Counted from the first letter of the stretch, positions 1 through 8,532 are shown. The stretch: DNA of 64,000 bases from Sphingosinicella terrae (GCF_003347635.1 NZ_QDFY01000006.1:62001-126000), one strand, 5' to 3'. The notes: generated by a model from the sequence alone, not told the origin. Numbers and translations are program-made.

Positions 1-927
1 GGCACCGTGTTCCGCCAGACGCTGCTCGGCCTGCGCAGCCCCTTCTTCGGCAACGAGGCCGCGGTGCCGCTGACGACCAACACCGACTACACCAATACCC
101 GCGAAGACGACCAGTTCACGCCCCGGGCCAGCCTCTCCTTCCTGCCGACGCCGGACGTGACGCTCTACGCCTCCTATTCCAAAGGCTACAAATCGGGCGG
201 CTTCGACATGCGCGGCGACGCCTCGCTCACGCCCAATACCGTGAACGGCTACGATCCGGAGACCGTCGACGCCTACGAGGTAGGCCTGAAAGCCTACGCG
301 CTCGACCGGGCGCTCTATTTCAGCGTCGCCGGCTTCTATTCGGACTATCAGGACCAGCAGGTGACCGTGCAGGTGCCGGTCGGCACCAACGTCGCCAGTT
401 TCGTCAACAATGCCGCCGATTCTCGCATCTGGGGCCTGGAGGCCGAGGTCAGGGCCAACATCACCGACGCTTTCTCGGTATCGGCGATGTTCGGCTACAC
501 CAACGCCGACTTCAAGCGGGTGATCACGTTCGATCCGGTTACCCAGCAGGACGTCGACGTCTCCGACATCTGGGGCTTCCAGAACACGCCGGAATTCAAT
601 TTCGCGGTGGCGCCCACTTATGTTCACGACCTCGGCGGTGGCGGCACCCTGACCTTCGCGCCGTCCATCTCCTACCGCTCGAGCTACCAGCAGTTCGAAG
701 TGCCGAACGCGCTGCTCGACGAGGACGGCTACACCCTGGTCGACGCGGCGATCGTGTGGACCTCGGCCGACCAGCGCTTCCAGGTCTCGGCCGTCGGGCG
801 CAACCTCGCCGACGAGCGTTATCGGATCGGCGGCTACAACTTCCCCGGCGCGCTGTTTGGCAACTCCATCGTCGCCTTCTATGGCCCGCCGCGGACGTTT
901 ACGATCACCGGCGAAGTGAGGTTCTAG
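1..927 (+). CDS. TonB-dependent receptor, C-terminal part (5' end outside window)
   Basis: This is an outer-membrane beta-barrel receptor for active uptake of a scarce substrate. The reading frame is open from the first base, so the signal peptide, plug and first part of the barrel lie upstream. What remains shows alternating aromatic and polar barrel strands, the conserved SYSKGYKSGGF stretch typical of this receptor class, and a C-terminal phenylalanine (EVRF) that serves as the outer-membrane assembly signal. An MFS carrier follows 4 bp after the stop, so the two are probably co-transcribed. The same receptor-carrier arrangement recurs at 22.3-26.0 kb. The substrate cannot be told from the fragment; sphingomonad receptors of this type commonly sit beside catabolic genes. 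Confidence 0.9.
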   Translation, partial: GTVFRQTLLGLRSPFFGNEAAVPLTTNTDYTNTREDDQFTPRASLSFLPTPDVTLYASYSKGYKSGGFDMRGDASLTPNTVNGYDPETVDAYEVGLKAYALDRALYFSVAGFYSDYQDQQVTVQVPVGTNVASFVNNAADSRIWGLEAEVRANITDAFSVSAMFGYTNADFKRVITFDPVTQQDVDVSDIWGFQNTPEFNFAVAPTYVHDLGGGGTLTFAPSISYRSSYQQFEVPNALLDEDGYTLVDAAIVWTSADQRFQVSAVGRNLADERYRIGGYNFPGALFGNSIVAFYGPPRTFTITGEVRF

Positions 928-931
928 GGGG

Positions 932-2209
932 ATGAAGGCGGGGAGCAGCAGCCAAGAGACGGGCCCGGGCGGGCGCGTCCTCCTCATCCTGCTCCTCGCC
1001 TACATCTTCAACTTCGTCGATCGCCAGATCATCGGCGTGCTGGCGGTCCCGATCAAGGCCGAGCTCGGCCTCTCCGACCGGCAGCTTGGCCTGATGGGCG
1101 GCATCGCCTTCGCCCTCTTCTACAGCGGCCTCGCCATTCCGATCGCCTGGCTCGCCGACCGCAAGAGCCGGGTCAACATCATCGCCGTCTCGGTGGCCTT
1201 CTGGAGCCTGTTCACCGCCTTGTGCGGGCTCGCCCAGAATTTCTGGCACCTTTTCCTCGCCCGGATGGGCGTCGGCATCGGCGAAGCCGGCGGGGTCGCG
1301 CCTTCCTATGCGCTCATCTCGGATTATTATCCCAAGGCGAAGCGGGCGCGCGCGCTCGCCTTCTTCTCGCTGGGCATTCCGATCGGCTCCGCGCTCGGGG
1401 TCTTCTTCGGCGGCTGGATCGGCGCCTATCTCGATTGGCGCTGGGCCTTCATCATCGTCGGACTGGCCGGGCTTCCCGCCGCCCTCTTGGTCAAGGCGGG
1501 CATCAGGGAGCCGGTGCGCGGCGGCTTCGACACGCCGGACGGCGGCGCGAGCGAGCCGGCGCCGCCCTTCCTCGCGGTCGCAGGCCAGCTGGCGGCGACG
1601 CCGAGCTTCTGGCTGCTCTCCTTCGGCGCCGCCTCGGGCTCGATCCTCGGCTACGGGCTGATCTTCTGGCTGCCGTCCTTCTTCAGCCGCAGCTTCGATC
1701 TCGAGCTGGCCGAGGTCGGCTGGTTCTACGGCTCGATCGTCCTCGTCGGCGGCATGGCCGGCACCTGGCTCGGCGGCTGGTTTGCCGACCGCACGGGACC
1801 GGAGAAGCCCGGCTCCTACGCCCTGATCCCCGCCGTCTCGTTCCTCATCGCCGCGCCGGTCTTCGCGGTCGGGGTGATGACGCCTTCCCTGATCCTGGCC
1901 TGGCTGCTGTTCACGATCGGGCAGATGCTGGCCTTGGCCTGGCTCGGGCCGGTGATCGCCGCCGTCCAGCATATCGTCCCGCCGAACATGCGCGCCACTG
2001 CCAGCGCCAGCTTCCTGTTCATCAACAATCTGATCGGGATCGGCTTCGGCATCTATTTCCTCGGTTTCATGTCCGACGCGATGGCCGCGGCCCATGGCGA
2101 GGAATCGCTCCGCTGGTCGATCCTCTACGGGCTCGGCTTCTATGTCCTCAGCGGCCTCCTCTATCTCGCCGCCGCGACGCGCTTGAACCGCGACTGGTAT
2201 CGCGCTTAG
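932..2209 (+). CDS. MFS transporter, Spinster-like
   Basis: A 425-residue inner-membrane carrier with about 12 hydrophobic segments. The first helix carries NFVDRQIIGVL and the loop between helices 2 and 3 has the MFS motif ADRKSRVN. GVGIGEAGGVAP in helix 4 is typical of the Spinster-like subfamily, which is common in sphingomonad catabolic clusters. The ATG lies 4 bp after the receptor stop with a G-rich stretch (tagggggg) as a poor ribosome site, which suggests translational coupling. It is a close relative in type of the carrier at 24640-26004. Substrate unknown; both import of an aromatic or terpenoid compound and export of a product are possible. Confidence 0.9.
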   Translation: MKAGSSSQETGPGGRVLLILLLAYIFNFVDRQIIGVLAVPIKAELGLSDRQLGLMGGIAFALFYSGLAIPIAWLADRKSRVNIIAVSVAFWSLFTALCGLAQNFWHLFLARMGVGIGEAGGVAPSYALISDYYPKAKRARALAFFSLGIPIGSALGVFFGGWIGAYLDWRWAFIIVGLAGLPAALLVKAGIREPVRGGFDTPDGGASEPAPPFLAVAGQLAATPSFWLLSFGAASGSILGYGLIFWLPSFFSRSFDLELAEVGWFYGSIVLVGGMAGTWLGGWFADRTGPEKPGSYALIPAVSFLIAAPVFAVGVMTPSLILAWLLFTIGQMLALAWLGPVIAAVQHIVPPNMRATASASFLFINNLIGIGFGIYFLGFMSDAMAAAHGEESLRWSILYGLGFYVLSGLLYLAAATRLNRDWYRA

Positions 2210-2236
2210 TCTCCGTTTCCCGGACGGAGACGACAG

Positions 2237-2659
2237 ATGATCCAGGCGCTCGGACGGCGCATTCTGCCCACCTTATTCCTCGGCCTCACGCTCTTCGGCA
2301 CGCCCGCCGCGGCGCAGGCGCCCTCCCCACCGACCGAGGCGCAGCCCGATCGCCAGCTGTTCGTCATCCACTATCGGCCAGGCCCTGCCTGGGTAGCGGG
2401 AAGACCGATGGGCGAGCAGAATTTGCGCCCGCATGGCCTTTATTATCGAGATCTCCTCCAGCAGGGCCGGGTCTTCGCCGGCGGCGGCTTTGTCGGCGAG
2501 GATGGCGGCCTGGCGATCATCCGGGCAGCGAGCCGCGCCGAGGCCGAGGCGATACTGGCCGCCGATCCGGCGATCCGCGACGGCATCTTCGCCGCCGAGC
2601 TCAGGCAATGGTCGCCGCGCTTCGTCGCCGACGGGCCGCTCGCCGAACGGCCGCGTTGA
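2237..2659 (+). CDS. Secreted YciI-like protein
   Basis: A 140-residue protein with a clear N-terminal signal peptide: a hydrophobic core around residues 12-22, then an AAAQA cleavage region near residue 27. The mature part resembles the YciI/EthD ferredoxin-like fold: FVIHYRPG as the first strand, then LRPHGLYYRDLLQQG with the histidine usual for the family, then GGGF and a strand with GGLAIIRA. YciI proteins are small dimers whose function is mostly unknown. A periplasmic version is less usual. It starts 27 bp after the MFS gene and is probably the last gene of that operon. A role in handling the transported compound is only an inference. Confidence 0.75.
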   Translation: MIQALGRRILPTLFLGLTLFGTPAAAQAPSPPTEAQPDRQLFVIHYRPGPAWVAGRPMGEQNLRPHGLYYRDLLQQGRVFAGGGFVGEDGGLAIIRAASRAEAEAILAADPAIRDGIFAAELRQWSPRFVADGPLAERPR

Positions 2660-2665
2660 GGTCGC

Positions 2666-3313
2666 TCAGCCCGCGGCGGCGGCAGCGATCCGGTCGGGAT
2701 GCGCCGCGGCAAAGGCGTCGAGCGCCGCGGCCGCGGCGTCGGCCGAGACCAAAGTCGGGAAATCGTCCAGCGGCACCTCGAAGCGACGCGCATTGTACAT
2801 TTGCGGCACCAGGCAGATGTCGGCGAGGCCGGGCGCATCGCCGAACAGGAAACGCCCGGCGTGCGGCGCCGCCATCTTCTCCAGCGCCGCGAGCCCCTCG
2901 GCGACCCAGTGGCGGTACCATTCGTCCCGTGCCTCGGGCGGCTGCGAGAGCGGCCCCGACAGATATTTGAGCACGCGCAGATTGTTGAGCGGATGGATGT
3001 CGCAGGCGACGGCGAGCGCCAAAGCGAGCACGTGCGCTCGATCGGCGGGATCCTTGGGGACGAGAGGCGGTTCCGGATGGCGGGCGTCGAGCCAATCGAT
3101 GATCGCCAGACTTTGGGTCAGCCGCAGCCCCTCCGCCTCGAGCATCGGCACCAGTCCCTGCGGATTGCGCTCCCGATAGGAGTCCGTGCCCTGCGCGCCG
3201 TCGAGCAGGTTCACCGGAACCGCGCGATAGGCAATGTGCTTGAGGTTGAGCGCGATCCGCACCCGATAGCAGGCGGACGAGCGATGATAATCGGAGAGGA
3301 CGTAAGGGCTCAT
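2666..3313 (-). CDS. maiA: Maleylacetoacetate isomerase (zeta-class glutathione transferase)
   Basis: A 215-residue zeta-class glutathione S-transferase. The SSACYRVRIAL motif near the N-terminus (residues 12-22) is the zeta-class signature that supplies the catalytic Ser and Cys and the glutathione contact. NPQGLVPMLE gives the cis-proline turn and QSLAIIDWLD the gamma-glutamyl-binding segment. The all-alpha C-terminal domain follows. The enzyme isomerises maleylacetoacetate to fumarylacetoacetate in the homogentisate branch of tyrosine or aromatic breakdown, or maleylpyruvate in the gentisate branch. No fumarylacetoacetase or homogentisate dioxygenase is beside it, so the pathway partner lies elsewhere. 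It is convergent with the YciI-like gene, with 6 bp between the stops. Confidence 0.88.
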   Translation of the reverse strand: MSPYVLSDYHRSSACYRVRIALNLKHIAYRAVPVNLLDGAQGTDSYRERNPQGLVPMLEAEGLRLTQSLAIIDWLDARHPEPPLVPKDPADRAHVLALALAVACDIHPLNNLRVLKYLSGPLSQPPEARDEWYRHWVAEGLAALEKMAAPHAGRFLFGDAPGLADICLVPQMYNARRFEVPLDDFPTLVSADAAAAALDAFAAAHPDRIAAAAAG

Positions 3314-3372
3314 GCGTCGGCCATAGCCGCCACCGATGCGGGGCGCTACGCCGTGGAAGAGCGGAGGTGCGA

Positions 3373-4110
3373 ATGACCGGCCTGGCGTCGAAGACCCACA
3401 AATGGCTGGCGCTGCTGATGGCGATCCAGATCCTGTTCTGGTTCGCGAGCGGGCTGTTCTTCGCTGCCTTCCCGATCGAGCGGGTGCGCAGCGAGCATGC
3501 GATCGCGGAGCCGCATTCCCCGCCCCTGCCGTTCGGTGTCGCCGCCGACGGACTGTTGCGGCTTGGCTCGGCCGGCGTGACCGGGGAGCGGATCGAGATC
3601 CGCACGTTGACGGGCACGCCCGTCGCCCTCGTCACCGCGGCGGCCGGGCGGCCGCGCCTCTACGACCTCGCCACCGGCGAGCGGCTGTCGCCGCTGTCGA
3701 TGGAGCAGGCGGTACGGATCGCGGAGGCCGACCACAAGGGCGACGCGCGCGCGGCGCGTGTCGAGCAGGTGGCGGCAGTTTCAACCGAGTATCGGGGGGC
3801 GCTGCCCGCCTGGCGGATCGACTTCGACGACGGCGCCGAGCGCTCGCTCTATGTCTCGGCGGACACCGGCGCCGTCACGGCACGGCGATCCAAGCAGTGG
3901 CGGTTCTACGACTTCCTGTGGGGGCTCCACATCATGGACTGGCGCGGCCACGAGGACTTCAACTCGCCGGTCCTCATCGCCTTCACCGCGCTCGGGCTGG
4001 TCGTCATCGTCACCGGAATCGCCCTGTTCCCGAACCGGCTGGGCTATACCGCATGGCGCAATCGACGGCGCCGGCTGCGGGAGAATGACGCTCCCGGTGC
4101 CGTCGGCTGA
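3373..4110 (+). CDS. PepSY domain membrane protein
   Basis: An approximately 245-residue protein of the PepSY-associated membrane family. A first helix (residues 9-31, THKWLALLMAIQILFWFASG) precedes a periplasmic stretch with a PepSY-like segment (LSMEQAVRIAEAD through GAVTARRS) and a second helix near residues 195-215, then a basic tail. I chose the ATG at 3373 because GGAGGT at 3363-3368 fits it, whereas an in-frame GTG at 3367 lies inside the ribosome site. Related proteins act in iron-reductase or redox membrane complexes, but this single-PepSY form is uncharacterised. It is divergent from maiA and convergent with the DUF411 gene. Confidence 0.75.
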   Translation: MTGLASKTHKWLALLMAIQILFWFASGLFFAAFPIERVRSEHAIAEPHSPPLPFGVAADGLLRLGSAGVTGERIEIRTLTGTPVALVTAAAGRPRLYDLATGERLSPLSMEQAVRIAEADHKGDARAARVEQVAAVSTEYRGALPAWRIDFDDGAERSLYVSADTGAVTARRSKQWRFYDFLWGLHIMDWRGHEDFNSPVLIAFTALGLVVIVTGIALFPNRLGYTAWRNRRRRLRENDAPGAVG

Positions 4111-4128
4111 GCGCTCCCGGGCCGCGTA

Positions 4129-4572
4129 TCAATGCTGGGCGAAAACCGTCCGGCGTCCGTCCCGATGGAACAGGATCGTCTGGTAGGGATCCCGGCGATC
4201 CCCCTGCTCCATGCCGGGCGAGCCGACCGGCATTCCCGCCACCGCGATTCCCGCCGCCTGCGGACGCTGCTCGATGAGCCGGCGGATGTCGGCGGCCGGC
4301 ACATGGCCTTCGATCGCATAGCCCTCGATCGAGGCGGTGTGGCAGGAGCGAAGGTCGTCGGGAACGCCGAGGCGGCGCGCCGTCGGACTAACGTCCTCGG
4401 CCTCGACGACGTTCACCTCGAAGCCCTCGTGGCGCAGATAGTCGATCCAGTGCGTGCAGCAGCCGCAATAAGGCGATTTCACCACCTCGATCGTCGCCGC
4501 GGTGGCGTTCTGGACACAGGCGAGCAGCGCCAGCGGCGCAAGGACGAGCGAGAGCTTCCGGCGAATCGTCAT
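4129..4572 (-). CDS. DUF411 periplasmic metal-binding-type protein
   Basis: A 147-residue exported protein. The start at 4572 has AAGGA 6 bp upstream and opens a signal peptide (TIRRKLSLVLAPLALLACVQ) ending near ATAA. The mature region begins with VVKSPYCGCCTHWIDYLR, the conserved CxCC motif of DUF411, followed by VPDDLRSCHTASIEGYAIEGHVPA with a third Cys and two His. The family is thought to bind copper or other soft metals and often sits near copper-resistance genes; none is seen here. A longer upstream extension of the frame lacks a ribosome site and would hide the signal peptide, so I reject it. The cysteine in ALLACVQ could be read as a weak lipobox. Confidence 0.82.
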   Translation of the reverse strand: MTIRRKLSLVLAPLALLACVQNATAATIEVVKSPYCGCCTHWIDYLRHEGFEVNVVEAEDVSPTARRLGVPDDLRSCHTASIEGYAIEGHVPAADIRRLIEQRPQAAGIAVAGMPVGSPGMEQGDRRDPYQTILFHRDGRRTVFAQH

Positions 4573-4622
4573 GGCGTCCTTTTCGGGTGGGAAGGACGCG
4601 CTCGTCCAGTTATTTCCGTGGG

Positions 4623-4648
4623 GTCGGCCCCGCCGGAGCGGGGCCGAC
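4623..4648 (-). terminator. Hairpin terminator candidate after the PRC-barrel gene
   Basis: A perfect 9-bp inverted repeat (GTCGGCCCC / GGGGCCGAC) with an 8-nt loop lies 6 bp beyond the stop of the minus-strand PRC-barrel gene. There is no clean T-run on either side, so it may stall or protect the transcript rather than act as a full intrinsic terminator. Confidence 0.5.
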
Positions 4649-4654
4649 GACCGC

Positions 4655-5278
4655 TCAATAGTCGAGCCCGTACCAGTTGTGGACGCGGCGGCCATAGTCG
4701 CGGTTGAACCGCGGCTCCTCGTCCCGGGTGAAGCTCGGTGCGCGCTCGAGGTCACGGTGGCTCATCTCGATCCGGTAACCGCCCGCGCGCGTGTCGTAGC
4801 TGAGGATCCGCCAGGGTAGCGGGTAGTAGCGCTGGCCCATGCCGAGAAACCCGCCATAGCCCATCACCGCATATTCGACCTGGCCGGAATGTTTATCGAC
4901 CATGAAGTTGTAGATGGTGCCGAGCCGGTCGCCGCCGCGGCCGTAGACGGCGGTCCCCTCCACCTTGTTGGAGGCGATCAGCCGGCTCGTCTCGTCGACG
5001 GGCAGGCCCTGATGATAGTCGTCATAGCCGTAATATTCCTCATCGCGGTCCCAGTCGCGGCCGTAACGGCTGTCGCGGTCCCACGCCGAGCTGCGGCTCG
5101 CACCGCCCGAGCGGCGGTCGTCGAGGTCACGATCCCGCTCACGGTCTCGTCCACCCCACCCGCCGCCGAACATGCTGGTCCGGCCGCGGCCACGCTCCCG
5201 GTCGCGGTCGCGGTCGCGGTCGCGGTCACGATCTCGGCTGGCATAGTCGCCTTCGCCATATCGTCCATAGTCAGCCAT
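4655..5278 (-). CDS. PRC-barrel domain protein with charged repeat N-terminus
   Basis: A 207-residue protein in two parts. The first 100 residues are low complexity and highly charged, with a run of alternating Asp-Arg pairs and Gly-rich segments. The C-terminal half is a PRC-barrel: LPVDETSRLIASNKVEGTAV, then GDRLGTIYNFMVDKHSGQV and YAVMGYGGFLGMG. PRC barrels are small beta folds found in ribosome-maturation and photosynthetic proteins and in many stress-linked alphaproteobacterial proteins of unknown role. The start at 5278 is chosen because AGGAGA sits 6 bp upstream; the ATG at 5284 abuts it. The gene lies just downstream of another low-complexity protein on the same strand, possibly as one stress-related transcript. 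Confidence 0.8.
   Translation of the reverse strand: MADYGRYGEGDYASRDRDRDRDRDRDRERGRGRTSMFGGGWGGRDRERDRDLDDRRSGGASRSSAWDRDSRYGRDWDRDEEYYGYDDYHQGLPVDETSRLIASNKVEGTAVYGRGGDRLGTIYNFMVDKHSGQVEYAVMGYGGFLGMGQRYYPLPWRILSYDTRAGGYRIEMSHRDLERAPSFTRDEEPRFNRDYGRRVHNWYGLDY
5200..5229. repeat. Hexanucleotide tandem repeat inside the PRC-barrel gene
   Basis: About four perfect copies plus one imperfect copy of GGTCGC in tandem. On the minus strand they encode alternating Asp and Arg. The unit is a multiple of three, so changes in copy number would lengthen or shorten the Asp-Arg run without breaking the frame. Confidence 0.7.
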
Positions 5279-5345
5279 CGTCATTCTCCTCATTCTCGGT
5301 GGCGCGGCGTCCTGCGAAGAACTCGCCGCGCTCCTTGGATTCGGG

Positions 5346-6311
5346 TCAGCCGCGGGTGCGGCCGCCGCGGGTCGGATTGCGGGCGGCTCCTTCGTCGTGG
5401 GCGCCCGCGGCGACGCCGCCGCTCTCCCGGCCCATGCCGGTGCTGCCGGTGCTCGCTCCGGTCGCCGATGCGCTGCCACCGCCGGCGGTGAGGGATGCGG
5501 CGCCCTCCGCCCCGAGCGATCGGGCGGACCCGCCGGAACGGCCCCGGCTAGGCGTGCCGTCGCTCCCGGCCGCGGAGGACGCCCGGCCGACGGACGCGCG
5601 CGCTCCGCTTCCGGTTTCGGCGCGCGAATCATCCTGGGAGCCGCTGCCGGCGGGCATGGTGCCGCCCGCAGTCAGCCGGCTCTGCCGCCAGCTGTCGAAA
5701 TCGCTCTCGAAGGTCTGCTGGCAGTCTCGGCAATATTCGTCATATTCGCGGTCGAGCTGCTCGATCTGCCGGTCGCGCCATTGCCGGTAATGGTCATCCC
5801 ATCGGGAGCGGCCGTAGGTACCGCCGCGTCCGGCCGATTCCCGGCTGCTCCAGCCGCCACGGCCTTCGCCGCGGCCGCGGAAGGCACCGCCGCCGCTCTC
5901 CTCATAGCCGCCGCGGCCGCCGGTCCATCCACCCGCGCCATATTCGCTGCCGCCGCGGCCGTAGCTGGTGGCGCCGTAGCCGCCGCCATAAGCGGAGCGA
6001 TTGCCCCAGCCGCGCGACCGATCCTCCTCCGCGCCATAACGGTCCGAATAGGCCTCGCGAGCCTCGTCACGGCGAACGTCCCTTTCGCGGCGGCGCTCGG
6101 CTTCCTCGTCGCCGACCCAGGATCGGACCTCGTCGGCGGCGCGGGCGAAGAAGCCGCGCTCCTCGCGGTCGCCGCGTTCACGGCCATGGTCGGGCGACCA
6201 GCGGCCGGAGCCGCGGCCCCAGCGATCGTCGTCATCCTCCGAAAAGATCGAGCTGTCGCGGCCGCGCCAGCCATCCCTGCCGGAATAGCCGCCATATCGG
6301 TTATCTGACAT
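5346..6311 (-). CDS. Low-complexity SWFGD-like stress-type protein
   Basis: A 321-residue, mostly disordered protein rich in Gly, Arg, Ser and Asp. Near residues 55-80 it carries FFARAADEVRSWVGDEEAERRR, which resembles the SWFGD motif that names a sphingomonad family, here with Val in place of Phe. A second ordered patch near the middle, HYRQWRDRQIEQLDREYDEYCRD, is helical and contains two close cysteines (CRDC). The rest consists of Gly-Tyr-Arg repeats and a Ser/Ala/Gly-rich tail. The start at 6311 has AGGAGG 7 bp upstream. It has no signal peptide or membrane segment. Function unknown; related genes often sit with stress-response genes. Confidence 0.75.
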   Translation of the reverse strand: MSDNRYGGYSGRDGWRGRDSSIFSEDDDDRWGRGSGRWSPDHGRERGDREERGFFARAADEVRSWVGDEEAERRRERDVRRDEAREAYSDRYGAEEDRSRGWGNRSAYGGGYGATSYGRGGSEYGAGGWTGGRGGYEESGGGAFRGRGEGRGGWSSRESAGRGGTYGRSRWDDHYRQWRDRQIEQLDREYDEYCRDCQQTFESDFDSWRQSRLTAGGTMPAGSGSQDDSRAETGSGARASVGRASSAAGSDGTPSRGRSGGSARSLGAEGAASLTAGGGSASATGASTGSTGMGRESGGVAAGAHDEGAARNPTRGGRTRG

Positions 6312-6396
6312 CGTAAATCCTCCTGAAGGCCTGCAGGCCAATTATGCGTGCGGGAAGAAATTTCCGCTGCGGATCAAGCGCGAAGCTCATCGGTCC

Positions 6397-6420
6397 GTTC
6401 CGGCGCGAGGACGCCGGAAC
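6397..6420. terminator. Strong hairpin between the L,D-transpeptidase and SWFGD-like genes
   Basis: A perfect 9-bp stem (GTTCCGGCG / CGCCGGAAC) with a 6-nt loop, extendable by two G-C pairs, lies 54 bp beyond the stop of the minus-strand L,D-transpeptidase gene. A CTCTTTT run follows on the plus side. It probably ends transcription of the transpeptidase gene before the promoter of the next gene. Confidence 0.6.
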
Positions 6421-6473
6421 GGGCTCTTTTCGCTATATCGTGTGGCCTTCGTGACGAGCTTCGCCGCTCGGCG

Positions 6474-8024
6474 TCATGGGCCGACGTCGGTGACGTGGAC
6501 CGGAGCCTGACGGCGCCCGCGGCTGGCAAGGCCGAGCGCGACGGCGACGTCATCGTCGAACCCGTAAATGTCCGGCCGGAAGCGCAGCCGGCCGCCGTCG
6601 ACGAAGGCGGTATGATAGAGGAGGCGGACCGGTATCTCTCGCGGCAGCGCCACGAACGTCTGCTCGCCGCTTGCCTGGGCCTCCTGCCAGTCGTCGAACA
6701 CGCCTTCCTGCTCCGCAATCATCCGTGCGAAACCGAGCGCGTCCTGGACCCGGACGCAGCCATGACTGGAGTGGCGCTGGTCGCGCGCGAACAGCGCCTT
6801 GGCGGGCGTGTCGTGCAGATAGATGGCCTGGTCGTTGCGCATGTCGAACTTGACCATTCCGAGCGCATTGTCCGGCCCGGACTCCTGAACGATCATTCCG
6901 TCGGAGTTCCGGCTCATATTGTTGCGCTGCATGTAGCCGGCACCCTTGGGCTCGATCTCCTCCTCGGCGATCGACGTCGGCACCGTCCAGGTCGGGTTGG
7001 CGACGAGCCGGTACATCGGTGAGACCATCATCGGCGTCTCGTTGCCGGGCTGGCCGACCACCGTCCGTCTTCTGTCGGCGGCGGCGCCGTCACGCCAGTA
7101 GGTCAGCATGGCGGCCGGAATGTTGACGTCGATCCGGGTCGGCGCGGCCTCGCGCGGCATCCAGCGGCGTCGTTCGAGATTGACCGCCAGGGTACGGGCG
7201 CGGTCGAAGCCGCTATGATTGATTGCCGCCAGGGTGGCGGCGTCGACGACTCCATCCGCCTCGAGGCCATAATCCTCCTGCAGCCGGCGGACGGCGGCGA
7301 CCATGTCCTCGCCATAGGCCGCCGCCTGCGACGGCGCTTGGCCCGCTGGCTGGGCCTCCCCGTCTCCGGCAGCGGCGAGATGGCCGCTGGCGCGAAGCGC
7401 ATCGGCGATGACGGGCAGTCGTGGATCCGACGCCCCGGGCCGGATGTCCTCTCCTTCCGGGATGGGCGACCGGCGCTCGCCGGACGCCTGCCGCACCGCG
7501 GCGACATAGGCTTGGGAGAGCAGGCGATATTCCTCGTCCTGCGGCGCGAGACCGTCGAACCAGGAAGCAATATCGGACTGATCGACCGCCTGGACGAGCC
7601 CGGCGCCGAGGTCCGCCTCCGGCCGCGGTACCGCATAGGTGTCGCGGATCCGCTTCGGATCCACCTGGCCGCGTGCCAGCGCCTCGGCATAATTCAGCGC
7701 GGCGAGGCTGAGTCCGGCCTCGCGCGCCGCCGGCGCGTCGGACCGCGCCGCTCCGGCAAGCAGCGCCTGGGGATCAAGGCCGTGGCGGGCGGCGGCGCCG
7801 ATCGCCTCGACCAATGCGGCCGCCTTGTCGGCCGTCCAGACCGGCTGCCATTGCCGGGATTCGTAGAAGCGGACGAGACGCGGGTCGGTCGCAGCGGCGC
7901 GAAGCTCGGCTTCCGTCACCCGGCTCGGCTGGACGGCTGCCGTGCCTTCGCCTCCGTCGCCGCTCTGGAGATTGCCGCACCCGGCGAGGAGAAGCAGCCC
8001 GGCTGCCAGCATGTATCGATTCAC
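6474..8024 (-). CDS. L,D-transpeptidase lipoprotein (YcbB/LdtD type)
   Basis: A 516-residue cell-wall cross-linking enzyme that forms 3-3 bonds in peptidoglycan. The chosen GTG start (8024) has GGAG 5 bp upstream and gives a lipoprotein signal with lipobox LLAGC near residue 15. After a long scaffold region, a peptidoglycan-binding motif (VAAVRRLQEDYGLEADGVVD) precedes the YkuD catalytic domain with HDTPAKALFARDQRHSSHGC, where HxxHGC supplies the catalytic His and Cys. The layout of scaffold, binding domain and late catalytic domain matches the YcbB type rather than the small ErfK type. Lipid anchoring would place it in the outer or inner membrane facing the wall. It is divergent from the PilZ gene. 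Confidence 0.88.
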   Translation of the reverse strand: MNRYMLAAGLLLLAGCGNLQSGDGGEGTAAVQPSRVTEAELRAAATDPRLVRFYESRQWQPVWTADKAAALVEAIGAAARHGLDPQALLAGAARSDAPAAREAGLSLAALNYAEALARGQVDPKRIRDTYAVPRPEADLGAGLVQAVDQSDIASWFDGLAPQDEEYRLLSQAYVAAVRQASGERRSPIPEGEDIRPGASDPRLPVIADALRASGHLAAAGDGEAQPAGQAPSQAAAYGEDMVAAVRRLQEDYGLEADGVVDAATLAAINHSGFDRARTLAVNLERRRWMPREAAPTRIDVNIPAAMLTYWRDGAAADRRRTVVGQPGNETPMMVSPMYRLVANPTWTVPTSIAEEEIEPKGAGYMQRNNMSRNSDGMIVQESGPDNALGMVKFDMRNDQAIYLHDTPAKALFARDQRHSSHGCVRVQDALGFARMIAEQEGVFDDWQEAQASGEQTFVALPREIPVRLLYHTAFVDGGRLRFRPDIYGFDDDVAVALGLASRGRRQAPVHVTDVGP

Positions 8025-8172
8025 AAAAGCTCCGCAAACATGGTCTTTCGGTGCTGAACGCCGGCAGGGGGCCGCATGTTTCCCGGATGGCGTGCTTAAT
8101 CCTTGTTTAGAGATTGGCTGTCTAAGGCGACGCTGGCCCGCCGATGTAGAGGCGGCGCCGAAAGGAGTGAAA

Positions 8173-8532
8173 GTGGCGAAGGCGCAACTCGCGATTCTGC
8201 CCATCCAGGAAGGGCGTCAGGCGGAGCGGCGGATCGTGAATCTGGCGGCGCGGCTGCGCGATCCGGGCGCGAGCGTTGCCGACATCGAGATCCAGAACCT
8301 GTCGATCAGCGGTTTCATGGCGGAGGGCGATATAGCGCTTGAGCCCGGCAGCCACGCCTGGCTCCGCCTGTCCGGCCTGGAACCGCAAAATTGCCGGCTG
8401 GTCTGGGTCAAGGACGGCAAGGCCGGCTTCGAATTCGCCAATCCGCTCCACCCGGCGACGATCGAGCTGCTGGTCGCCGCCGGCCGCAAACCGATCAAAA
8501 AGAACCACTTCGGCGTCCAAAACGGGCGCTGA
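8173..8532 (+). CDS. PilZ domain protein
   Basis: A 119-residue single-domain protein. RQAERR near residues 13-18 and NLSISGF near residue 46 are the two c-di-GMP contact motifs of PilZ domains (RxxxR and D/NxSxxG). The start codon is GTG at 8173, with AAAGGAG 5 bp upstream; an in-frame GTG at 8167 overlaps the ribosome site. Stand-alone PilZ proteins bind c-di-GMP and act on motility, polysaccharide or secretion machines through contact with a partner. The same window holds an EAL/GGDEF protein and an HD-GYP protein, but none is adjacent. Confidence 0.82.
   Translation: MAKAQLAILPIQEGRQAERRIVNLAARLRDPGASVADIEIQNLSISGFMAEGDIALEPGSHAWLRLSGLEPQNCRLVWVKDGKAGFEFANPLHPATIELLVAAGRKPIKKNHFGVQNGR

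Noticed and set aside
905-2095. Long minus-strand frame opposite the MFS gene
   Set aside because: Composition is that of a shadow frame (Arg/Glu/Asp-rich with no domain), and the plus strand carries a clear MFS protein.
6375-6402. EcfG-like promoter before the SWFGD-like gene
   Set aside because: GGAAC-N17-GCTT on the minus strand lacks the CGTT element, and the GGAAC lies in a terminator hairpin.
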